DNA of 53,823 nucleotides from Asparagopsis taxiformis (taxonomy: Eukaryota; Rhodophyta; Florideophyceae; Bonnemaisoniales; Bonnemaisoniaceae), in assembly GCA_030407315.1 (NCBI GenBank), contig JALQPE010003088.1, positions 1 to 53,823 of the forward strand, in the 5' to 3' direction. How positions within the stretch are numbered: the first letter of the stretch is position 1; every line of letters begins with the position of its first letter. Of the stretch, positions 44,565-53,823 are shown piece by piece. The notes below the pieces were generated by a model. It had not been told where the DNA came from. It saw only the letters and a list, made by a program, of their open reading frames with translations, and did not search any database. The position numbers and the translations under genes were made by a program.

Positions 44565-47500
44565 GTGGACATCTCACCACAACCACCTCCGCAGGAAAAG
44601 GCCGCAACTCCCTCTAGGGACCAAAGTCTTTTCCAGACACCAACCCATTCGGGTTCCCCCGCAGGGACTCGAACACCAAGGCCGAAAGCCTCATGCCTGC
44701 TCAAGGCCGCCCACTACGTAGTATTGGGTTCTATCGGGCTCGAACCATCTGTCCTAACGCCTATGCGTATGGTAATGGACACCGGGTCCGTACCATCGGT
44801 CATCCATGAAAGGAGCTTACCCAAAAACTGGGAACAATTTCAAGTCCCCGCCGACCAAGTTCCACAGCTGGCCGATGTAAAATAGCAATCCTCTTCGGAT
44901 AACTGGTAAGATCAAATTGTCTCTGCAGTTAGGTTACAAATCCTTTGAGGAAGAATTCTTTGTCGCGCCGAAGTTGGCCGTACCCCTTATACTGGGAACT
45001 GGGGCAATGAACGCCCACGTAGATGCAATTAGGTGCCGGGCCCAACGGATCGATATTCACAACGGCGGCTCGATAACTTTCCTAGTGATGTATTCTGTGC
45101 GTAAAACAGACCCCACTCTTTCGTGCTATGTGGGCGCCTCGAGGCCCCAAAGGGATTAACTTAGACTCTCAGTCTCATGGCATCCGATTATCACGGAATG
45201 TGAGTATCCCTCCACGGAGTCAAGTGACTACTACTGTTGTGTGTGCCGGTGGCGGCTTGAGTATAATCACTCCGAGAGACCGGATCCTTCAAATAAATCG
45301 TGTCTCTATCCCAAATGGGGTTGCGGAAGTCATCCCGCGACAGGAGTTCCCAACTATTCTAACTAACTTTGGTACAACCGATATGTACCTCCCTAAGGGT
45401 ACTGTCATTGGCTATGCCTTCAGGGTGCCCGACCAATCGATGTATTCAGCGGCTCTCGGCCGAAGCACCCCTCCCTCAAAAGGGATTCCGACCATGGCAA
45501 CCACACCCCCGCAGGAAGACAAGTCCGATGCCTCTCAACCGCCAAACTGGCGACAAGAAGTCTCCTTAGACCACCTCGGTCAAGTCCCCTTACGGGAGTG
45601 CATCCTAAACATGCTGTCTCGATATGAGTCCATGTGGTATGGGTCCCTAGGAGATATCCGTGCTACGGAACATCGAATCGATATCATCGAAGGAAGCCAG
45701 CCTAGACGGCAACAACCTTACCAGATGGTACCCGCTCGCCGAGAGATTGCACGAAAGGAAATTATCAGAATGCTGGAAAAAGGAGTGATCGAACCGTCGA
45801 CCTCCGAATGGGGCTAGCCCGGTTGTACTTGTCCCAAAGAAGGATGGAAAGCTACGCTTTTGCGTTGGACTTATCGGGCGTTCTGAACGAGATCACTATT
45901 AATGATGATACCCCCTTCCACGAATGGACGATTGTATCTACTCTCTCGGAGATGCTCAGGTATTCACCACCCTGGATTGTAACCTTGGTTACTGGCAGAT
46001 AGCCGTTGCTCAGGAAGACCGTGACCAGACAGCATTCACCTCCCAGTTGCGAACATACTGTTTCAAACGCCTGCCCTTTGGCTTGAAGAACGCTCCGGCC
46101 ACGTTCCAACGTGCTATCGATATAATTTTGAGCAGCGTTCGCTGGCAGAATTGCCTGATATACCTAGACGATGTGATCGTATTTTCCCGGGACGAAGCGG
46201 AGCACCTTCACCATGTGGACCAAGTCCTCTCCCTTCTACAGAAGGCAGGGGTCACCCTAAAGTTGACAAAGTGTCAGTTCTTCGAAAAGAAAGTTGACTA
46301 CCTTGGTCATGTAGTGTAGTGATGCCAGGGAAGCTAGCCGTGGCACAAAACGCCACGGCTTCCATCGCCAATGCGGTCTTTCCCCAAACCCCTACGCAAA
46401 TGCGATCCTTCTTAGGAGGCTGTGGAGTCTTCCGACGGTTCATCAAAGGATATGGAGGGATTGCCCATCCCTTAAACGAAACGCTGACCAAAGACAGCAT
46501 CCCTAAGTTCGGGAAAGAACCTCTCACTGAGGAATAACAACGCGCGTTCACCGCCCTCAAGGAGTTTATGATCAAGCCACCGATACTGGCTCTACCAAAG
46601 TTGGGTAAACCCTACACCGTGGACACGGGCGCTTCCGCGTACCAAATAGGATGCGCTCTGCTACAGCAGCAGGCGGAAGGGAACGATCCCAAGCCAATCG
46701 GCTCCTGGTCGAGAACGCTTACTAAGCCTGAGAGAGGATACTCCCCTACGGAACGTGAATGCTTAGCCGCCGTTTGGGCTGTCACTAACCTACGTCCATA
46801 CTTGGAGCAAACAAAGTTTGTCGTCCGAACGGACCATAACGCGCTTCGATGGCTTATGAACATTAACGACCCCTCAGGGAGACTCTGCCACTGGCGCCTC
46901 CGACTCGCGGAATTTGACTATCAAATCTTCTACCGTCCCGGCCGGGTTCACCAACTACCAGACGCCTTATCGCGTGTTGAGACTACCGGCGAAACGCCCG
47001 TCCCCATCGACGATGAAATACCACTCTGTTGGCTACGCATGCACCACAGGGTGAAACCTACCCCCGACGACATCGATGTCTGGTACTATGACCTTTCTCT
47101 AGCCAGAAACTATGCGGAGAAATAGTCTGCCTCCAAAGGTACCCCTGTCCTAACGACTCATCCGCATACGGAAAACTTTAGCCAGATAACTCTCAAGAGT
47201 GGCTTGAAGAGCAACAAACCGACGACTTCTGTCAACAGGCCCTGACCTCTCAGAAGTCTGACTCGCTCTTCTTCGAGGATGAATCGGTGTCCTTTGTAGG
47301 AAGTCCAAGCAGGATGAATCATCCCAGGTTGTAGTACCCAAAGCCTTGCGGCCACGTCTATAGACAATGTGTTTTCCATGGCCTATTAGCAGGGCACCCT
47401 GGTCAGAACCGCATGTACGACACGATGCGTTTTCCTATTACTGGCTTGCAATGGCTGCGGACATAACTGGAAACGGTTGAACGGTGTTCAGCGTGCGCAA

Positions 47501-48792
47501 AGAACCGACTACGGTTGCGCAAACATGCGAGCCCCCTTCAGCTATTCCCAGCCACCACTCCTCTGGACGACGTCGCGATTGACCTCCTCGGTCCCCTACC
47601 ACGTACCAAGAAAGGAAATGTGCACCTACTGGTGAATCATGTCGCTTTAATAAGCTTACCCAAGTGGTTCCCTTGCGAAGCATCACGGCCTACCATATGG
47701 CAGTAGCCTTCTGTACACATTGGGTGTTCAAGTACGGTCCCCCCGGACATTACTATCCGATAACGGTCCGCAATTTGCGTCGAAGTCCTTCCAGGCTGTC
47801 TGCCTCCAGATGGGAACGAAGAACGTCTTCACGACGGCATACCATCCCCAGACAAATGGGCAAATCGAACGGTACAACCGTACTATGTTGAACATGCTAC
47901 GTAATTACGTTAATGATAACCAGGACGACTGGGATGTCTACGCACCAGCGTTAACGTATGAGCACAACACGCACGTGCATCGCAAAACGGGTACCACCCC
48001 CTTTGACCTAATTCCAAGTCGACCCCCACCGCCTTATCCGACACACCATTCGGTGGAAAGAAGGGCAACGCCGATGCGTTTACGAAGCAAGACATCCTAC
48101 GTCGTATCACGGACACCATCGAGTTGGCAGGTAAACGTCTACACAGCGCACAGGCACGATACAAACGCAACTCCGACCGGTCGATCCGAAAGTCCAAACG
48201 ACTCACCACCACCGATGATTATGTATACCTGGACCATCCAGAAGTCCGCGAACGGGACAAACGAACTCCGATTGCCCATGGTCCCTACAGGGTTATCCGT
48301 GCCGAACGACGGACGATTTACATCGATCGTGATGGCATCACCGAAAAGGTTAGCCTCGACAGAGTTTTATTCGCACCGCGTCCAACAGAGGAACAAATGC
48401 CATCCCTTGCATCACCCCCGCTAATGCGCAAGCCACCCCATCAGGTGCAGACGCCCTCGCGCGAGTACACAACATCACCAACCGCCGAGCGGAAAACAAA
48501 GCGCACAAAGCGAGTCACCCGCCGCCACCCTACTCAGGAACCTCCCACCACGGATCATACATCGTCTTCGCGACAACCTACAATTGGGGTAACAGGAGAA
48601 GATAGTGGTTTGGGACAAACCACCCTTCAGGAGGGGGCCCCCGACGCTATGCGCGTAAGCCAAAATTTTGCAAAACCCTCGCGGGACGAGCGCATTAACC
48701 CTTCACCCTCGGGTAGTCCACCCACAATTGGGAGCGATGCACACGACCCAAGTCGTTCACTTGCGCATCAACAACCCACACCCAAGGTATAA
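44565..48792 (+). pseudogene. pol: family 2 pol: protease, reverse transcriptase, RNase H, integrase
   Basis: Decayed gypsy polyprotein. Protease VMDTGSVPS is at about 44773. The linker and start of reverse transcriptase (ARREIARKEIIRMLEKGVIEPSTSEW) lie in 45128-45817. After frameshifts, 45924-46319 carries TLDCNLGYWQI and YLDD (near 46160). RNase H lies at 46568-47125 with ERECLAAVWA and RTDHNALRW. Its first catalytic motif reads VDTGAS where VDTDAS is expected. The integrase core is broken over 47460-48100 (SDNGPQF, then GQIERYNRT) and its tail is at 48124-48792. A Pro/Thr-rich end replaces the chromodomain seen in family 1. At least eight frame breaks mean it is long inactive. Confidence 0.9.
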
Positions 48793-49727
48793 TCCGACCA
48801 GAGTCGCACGCAATTGCGAAGAAGTCAGCGACGAAGATGCCATGACAGCACTGCCGATGCAGATCAACAGCAACGTTCCAACCCTAACCGGGCTCATACA
48901 CCGCAAAAGCGAACGCTGCGCCGAACCACAGCAGGGGCGGTGCCCCTGACCCAGCCCGAAGGCGTTCGACCTGCACAAATGCGACAAAAAGACAACCACT
49001 CGGAGCACGCGTACAGACGCCGGACCTCGTGGAACCGCAGGCAACCACTCCCAATGGAGAACAAGAAGTATCGCCACGAGCAACTCGCCCAAACGGCGAA
49101 CAGTTTACTTCATCCGATAAGACGGCGGAAACCCCAGGGGGAAGTAACGATGCAAACGCACCCTCAGAGGAGGGAGTATCCGATAGACGACCTCGTCGAC
49201 TACGTCACTGACGACGACGGTGAAAATGGTTCCTTGTGAAATGGTACGGCTACCGCAAGCCAACATGGACGCAACGGTCGAACGTCCCACCCGAATGGGC
49301 ATCACGGTACTTCCGTCGACTTCAAAAACCGCAAGGGTAGCAAGCCACCGCGCCAAGCGCGCACGCGCACACCCAAAAGCGGGAAGAAGTCGCATAACCC
49401 CGCAGGGACGATACCTAACAACAGGAACGATTCCACCCAGGGGTGCACGATGGGTACCGAGTCCTCGGGAGGCTAGGCCGAAAGGGCGCGCTATATTACT
49501 GCACACCGCCACCGGAGAAATCACGTGGAAACCAAGATATTTGAAAAAGAAAAATTTGGCTAATAGGGCTTTCACAAAACAAGTCAACACGTCACCGTGA
49601 TGATGCATTTTTAATGTACCTCAAAGGTGCCTCAACGGTGCCTCAGGACTACCTGATGAACAAAGGCGCAACGCAAAAGCGTTTTCAAACTACCCCTAGA
49701 GGTTTGCACGAAGGCAATTGCCTGTCC
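48793..49727. other. family 2 spacer after pol
   Basis: No supported gene. Open frames on both strands are low in complexity and lack motifs. Its position corresponds to the family 1 spacer between pol and the antisense ORF. Confidence 0.5.
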
Positions 49728-50598
49728 TTAGCGACGATAGTGGTTCGAAGGCCGAGCCCGATTGGAAGCAGACGGTGCCGCAGGGGCGGGAGCACGCACC
49801 TTCGTCGAAGGACGAGGATGGCGGGGTGGAACCCTTGCGTAGGTTGGGTTACGACGCAAATCGCGCTGCAGAGGAGCGGCAGTACCCCGACGGCGGGCAG
49901 GCACAGGGCCCTGCGAAGGCGCGACCGCAGGGGCGGCTACTAGCCGCCCCTGAGGTAGTACCTCAACCACGGGTACAGACGCCGAAGGAGGAGATACGTC
50001 TGGTGATTCAGGCGACCCTAACCGGGCATCCAATCGCGCGTTCAAAGGGGTATCAGCACCCGCTGCACCCACGGGGGAACGAAGACGAATACGCACATTG
50101 CGCTCCGGAGAACTTCTATCAGGAGAGCGAGCACGCCGACGTGAGTAACCAGGCTGAGTTGCCTCCTCGCCACCCCCTCCGGGAACGACGCGTACGGCAG
50201 AATTCGCTTGCTGAACGCTGACGCCGGGCGTCTTCCAATTCACCTTCCAACTCCCCAACCCGGGTTCGCAACTCTCTGCCGCATCATGGCGTGCGGCCTC
50301 AATCTCCTTATCCGCCACACGGCGACGTCCACGTTCCTCACGAAGGCGCTCTCGGGTGGCGTTACGCTGCTCGCGTCCGTGCTTGTAGCGATTAGCTAAC
50401 GTGACACACGAAAGCGCCAAGGGTATCCAACGCGGAGTTGAAAACATAACGCCCATTGGCAGACACAAAAATAGAAGCGATCGTGCCATCCCCGATTTCC
50501 TCGGCCAACTGCCGCACACGCGGGACCGACATCAACTTCCGACCGGAAAACTCCCCACGTAGGATATCCACAGCTGGAGGCTGACGCGGTAGTGTCAT
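49728..50598 (-). pseudogene. probable antisense ORF remnant of element 2a
   Basis: Minus-strand frames 50392-50598 (RQLAEEIGDGTIASIFVSANGRYVFNSALDTLGAF) and 49728-50519 with one frame change between them. The second has a charged helical stretch (RYKHGREQRNATRERLREERGRRRVADKEIEAARHD) and a Pro/Arg-rich end. Position and orientation (between pol and the expected 3' LTR, opposite to pol) match the family 1 accessory ORF, although I see no sequence similarity. The N-terminal part would lie beyond the break at 50656. Confidence 0.4.
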
Positions 50599-50653
50599 TA
50601 TCCATTAATGGATGGCTCTGAGCCCTTGTCAGACGTTCAGAACGCCTCCACGG

Positions 50654-50658
50654 CGGTG
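50654..50658. other. target duplication of solo LTR (CGGTG)
   Basis: CGGTG also lies at 51462-51466 right after the solo LTR. Its last two bases are the terminal TG of the neighbouring family 2 LTR. Confidence 0.88.
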
Positions 50659-51461
50659 TGGGGTGCAATTTAAGTTGGTCGATGAAATCGATGCGAGCGC
50701 GCGCGTTTACGTTAGTCCGCAAGCATCCGTTTGAGTTAGTAAGCGAGCGTACGCGTGGCGTCTTGAATACGTGTCACAGAGCGTCGATGTGAGCGCGTGC
50801 GCGCGAACGTTGCCACGAAACCGCGAGCCGCGCCACGTGTAGCGATTTCCGCGAATTTCCCTTTATTTTCCCTTTTTGGTTTTTTATGACGAAAGTCTTT
50901 TTCCAAATATTTCCTTTTTGCGTGCGAGCGTGCGGCCGCCGCCGGCCGCACAAAGGACAGCCTTTCCCAAGTAAGTTAGCTATTAGTGGCCGCATTGCTT
51001 CGCACCCTACCAATAAACAGCCAGCACTTTCGCAGCTACGAGTTAGACGTTTAGCGCAACGCGAGGACCGATTGCGTTGAAACGTTGCGTGCGGATTGCA
51101 CACGATCGCCGACGTGCGTGCGCGCGCGCCGCGTTTACCGACCGTCGAATTGCGTCGCACGCGCGAGGACCGCGCGTTGCGTCGCCTACCACTAGGCCAG
51201 GGGATTTACGACTCTTGCGTGGATCGTGTTGAGCTCGAGTTTACTGAGTGATCTCACCCTGAGATCACGGCTTGCGCCGCCGCCCGCGAATCCCGTGTTG
51301 CGATCGATCCCTGCGCGTTCCGCCGTTGTAACACCCGATCGCCACCACGACCGAGCGACGCGCGAAACGCAAGTTCACGAGCGCGATACGGTTCACCTCG
51401 CCCTGACACGGCTAGCAATTCTAGAACTCCCTCAGCGATCGCCATCCCGGCTGGTCCTACA
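50659..51461 (+). repeat. family 1 solo LTR, copy D
   Basis: TGGGGTGCAATTT to GGCTGGTCCTACA, 803 bp, flanked by CGGTG duplications with no internal region. This is the footprint of LTR-LTR recombination after a third family 1 insertion. Confidence 0.92.
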
Positions 51462-51464
51462 CGG

Positions 51465-52149
51465 TGTAGCAGGTAGAAAATCCGCTAGAGCGGCAAACCA
51501 CCCGACAGGTGTCCCGAGCCTCGGTAGAGGAGATGGTAGAGCAGATAAACCTTATAACGTACCCAGCAGGTAATCTCGTATGAGAGAAGGTATCGCTACC
51601 CGGAGGGCGTTGTGCGATTGTAGCGCTCACGCGAGGTGCGTATTAATGGAGCAAAGTGACGTAATCCGTCGAGCTGTTGGCTAACCCTAAGGTTTTCCCG
51701 GAGAGGGGTTGAACAATAGGTATGCGAACACTGTTCCTGTGGGTCGTAATTCCACTTGAGTTTACGTTACTCTAGAAACCGTGCCTACTGGCTATTCCAG
51801 TGGCAGTTTTATACTAAGTCTACTGTAAGCTAGGGTTAGTGGTTAGGAATAAATATCTAGTTATTGACCAACCAGAGCCCAGTTAACGGCACTCGCCTAC
51901 CCGCGAGGTTATTGCCAGTTAGGCTTACATTGTAATGTACAGCTGGTTAGCTTAAGTTAGAAATTTGTCCCTTGTGGGGTCTTGGCCGGGGCCGATAGGC
52001 CCGAATAGGGTGTTTACAGCCTTGCACTAGTCCCATTTACAGGAAACACGCCCAGTTGGCTGGTGCCTTGTGATTGGTACATCCCTAAGTGGGTACCCAA
52101 TAGGGAAGCGACACGGCTCTGATTGAGAGGACCGCCAGGCGGTATGACA
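51465..52149 (-). repeat. family 2 LTR, copy B (3' LTR of element 2b)
   Basis: Reverse complement of 12476-13160, also 685 bp, with a small number of differences. The TATA region is conserved at about 51807-51813. Confidence 0.9.
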
Positions 52150-52162
52150 TGGCCCCCTCCTG
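52150..52162 (-). promoter_or_regulatory. polypurine tract of element 2b
   Basis: On the minus strand CAGGAGGGGGCCA directly precedes the LTR start TGTCATAC. Confidence 0.55.
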
Positions 52163-52642
52163 AGAGGTTGTCGTCCCGACCAAATTAGAAAAATTACAAT
52201 TTTTGGGCGATAGCCGTTGCATTTTCTGCCTTCAGATTTTCCCGCGCCCAGCGCGTGTTCGATAATTCGTTTAGTCCATCCAACTCTTCCGGGAGTCCAC
52301 CGACCGTTTCCCATTGGAATCACCACCTGTTGCAGGTTTCTTTCGATCTTACGCGAAACAGCGTTTTCACCCCTTCGGTATCCAACTGCATTCGAGCATA
52401 CGCGTCCCTTCCGTCATCCCTCAAAGGGTTTTTGCATCCATCTGCAAGATAATTTACCGCGTGATCGCGTGAGCGGTGCCAACTCGAGGCTTTGAATTCG
52501 TCAACCCGGCCAATCGCCTTGCGAATCCCCTTCAGGGTTGAATACCTCAGTTCTCCATTGGAGATTTAAGCCAATAGCCCGTTCACTTATCCCGCTAAGG
52601 GTTTTCTCAGCATCTTCTGTCGCCTCTACCGGCTTTTAAAAG
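52163..52642. other. leader between LTR and ORF in element 2b
   Basis: No gene seen. It corresponds to the upstream region of the plus-strand ORF that follows. Confidence 0.45.
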
Positions 52643-53508
52643 ATGACCCCTTGTGCTCCGATTCAATTTGAGTCCTCAGAAGAGGAAGGGGAAGACATGG
52701 GCTCGCCAATCGTCCAAACACACGCTCAAGCGTTCGTCGCCCAACCACTCGCCACCAGGCATCCTCTTACTGCACTGGGGTCGCGCCAACGCCCACTAAG
52801 TCCTCTTCGACTCCCCACGACAAGCGCGCGATAGCCTCCTCGGCTCCATCGCAGACGCGAACTCGCTCGACTGCTGCCAAGGCTCCAGCTGAAACAGCTC
52901 CGCCTTCTAGAAAGGTCGTCGGGACTCCCTCGCGTTCCGAGAAGTCGGTTCCTCCCATTAGGGCAAGTGCACAAGGTGGCAACATCGGTCCGACCGAATC
53001 CCCTGCTTCCCCGAAGCCGTCCACACCCGTGGCCCCTGCCAAGCCGTCATCGGCCAATCCGCCGTCGCGTGAAGGCGAATCTGTTAAGGCCACCGGGCCG
53101 TCTTCAAAGGAGCAATGTCGGCCGCTGCGAAGAGGTAATCGAAGTTGTTGCCGAAGGGGACGCTACGCCTAAGCCATCGAGGCAGCTGAATGTTAGGCCT
53201 TCGCCAGGTTCCCGGCCATCGTTGGATCGTCCCTCCGCTCCTGCGGTTCGCACTTCTTCTGGTCGTGACGCTTCAGCGAATCCTTACGAGGACTATGGTC
53301 GCCGCAACCAGCAATTTCTGGCGGACACACTCGTAAGCGTAGAGAGGAAGAGTTGCGTCGCGAAGCCGCTCGTGCGGAAGCCGAAAAGGCAGAAGCCGAA
53401 AGGGCAGAGGCAGAGAGGGCTAACGCTCAACCTGTTGAGTCGGCCATAGATCCGTACGCCCTACTGGCGGGGTTCCCGGAGTGGGACTGGTTATATTCCC
53501 GTTAATAC
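52643..53508 (+). pseudogene. probable antisense ORF of element 2b, N-terminal part
   Basis: Starts at ATG 52643 (MTPCAPIQFESSEEEGEDMG), on the strand opposite to element 2b and about 490 bp from its 3' LTR, as in family 1. Frameshifts separate an acidic start, a long Ser/Pro/Lys-rich low-complexity region (to about 53130), a segment with NPYEDYGRRNQQFLADTL (near 53270), and a charged coiled coil (EAEKAEAERAEAERA, near 53390) ending in FPEWDWLYSR at about 53503. No family recognised. Decayed text continues to about 53690, where an inverted-repeat element begins. Confidence 0.45.
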
Positions 53509-53696
53509 ATCTGCAGGCCGTGAGGCCGTCGGGCACAGCCCTAGTTGATCCAAACGCTGTTGCGTCTGCGTCAGCACCGGCTGTCCCATCGCATGATCCC
53601 CTCCTCGGGCGCCGAAGCCAACTGCCAATTGGCGTTACTCAGGGGAATTTTATCCAGCCAATGCTGACGAGCTCATGGTCGTCTGTGTGTTTTCGG

Positions 53697-53823
53697 AAGT
53701 GGACGCGGACGTCCAGTCTCTCTAGTACGGGTCCTAGTCGGCCCCGAGATTTACTAGAACAAATGAACGTCCGCGTCCAAAAAAAATAAAAATTTTTTGG
53801 ATGCGGACGTCCACTTTCTCTAG
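53697..53823. repeat. inverted-repeat element, copy 2 (GGACGCGGACGT family)
   Basis: GTGGACGCGGACGTCCAGTC, CTAGTACGGGTCCTAGTC and the inverted TAGAACAAATGAACGTCCGC, then an A/T-rich centre and a third copy TGGATGCGGACGTCCACTTT to the window end. Same structure as 11260-11458. Confidence 0.6.

Larger units (their letters stand above)
12476..50656 (+). mobile_element. Ty3/gypsy family 2 element 2a, host of nested insertions
   Basis: An LTR retrotransposon with 5' LTR (12476-13160), primer-binding site, gag (13239-14842 and 44183 on), pol (44565-48792) and a remnant antisense ORF (to about 50600). It is split by the family 1 element at 14843-44177. Its right part is cut at about 50656 by a minus-strand family 2 LTR, so its own 3' LTR is not in the window. 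Unlike family 1 it has no recognisable chromodomain after integrase. Numerous frameshifts make it the oldest layer. Confidence 0.88.
51465..53823 (-). mobile_element. Ty3/gypsy family 2 element 2b, 3' part, minus strand
   Basis: A minus-strand family 2 LTR (51465-52149) is preceded in its own direction by a polypurine tract just right of 52149, so it is a 3' LTR whose element extends to the right beyond the window. It appears to have inserted into the 3' region of element 2a. The internal part seen contains a plus-strand ORF, as expected for the antisense gene of this layout, and a short inverted-repeat element at the right edge. Confidence 0.7.

Noticed and set aside
49220..50221. Plus-strand frames after family 2 pol
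   Set aside because: Low complexity and without motifs; the opposite strand has a charged helical stretch and fits the antisense ORF position better.

Overview
The window is eukaryotic nuclear DNA, almost entirely nested transposable elements. The evidence is Ty3/gypsy and Ty1/copia LTR retrotransposons, a large DNA transposon with CACTA-type ends, MITE-like palindromes, satellites, and decayed intron-free gene copies with eukaryotic features. No rRNA, tRNA, CRISPR or bacterial operon was seen. The host lineage cannot be fixed from sequence alone. An intron-poor alga (for example a red alga) or an oomycete-like protist are possibilities, held only weakly.

Layout. (1) 1-7756 is the 3' part of a GC-rich gypsy element, family 1 (copy A): integrase plus chromodomain, a long spacer, an antisense ORF on the minus strand, a polypurine tract and the 3' LTR. 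(2) 7757-11244 is a decayed minus-strand Ty1/copia element lacking gag. (3) 11260-12475 is repeat-rich DNA. (4) 12476-50656 is a second gypsy family (element 2a, plus strand) with LTR, primer site, gag, pol and a remnant antisense ORF. (5) A complete family 1 element (14843-44177) sits inside the zinc knuckle of element 2a gag, flanked by the 5-bp duplication ATGTG. (6) Inside the gag of that element lies a 16.3-kb insertion (17780-34113). It has perfect 13-bp inverted ends CACTACGGTGTTG, a CG duplication and subterminal GACAGT repeats. Its cargo is decayed: a possible double-stranded beta-helix oxygenase, an LPMO-like secreted protein, a Sel1-repeat protein and an SSB-like OB-fold protein. 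It also holds a 172-bp satellite and arrays of 39-bp palindromes. (7) 50659-51461 is a solo family 1 LTR with duplication CGGTG. It sits at the edge of a minus-strand family 2 element (2b, 51465 to beyond the right end).

The order of events can be read directly: element 2a came first, then the family 1 insertion, then the 16.3-kb DNA element; element 2b, then the solo LTR. The two LTRs of the inner family 1 element differ by only a few bases in about 810, so the 16.3-kb element moved recently although its cargo genes are long dead.

The most interesting points are these. The family 1 antisense ORF (about 900 residues) is between pol and the 3' LTR and is conserved as protein between two copies; family 2 seems to have a counterpart. 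The giant recently mobile element carries dead genes. A cluster of perfect fold-back palindromes breaks the cargo genes.
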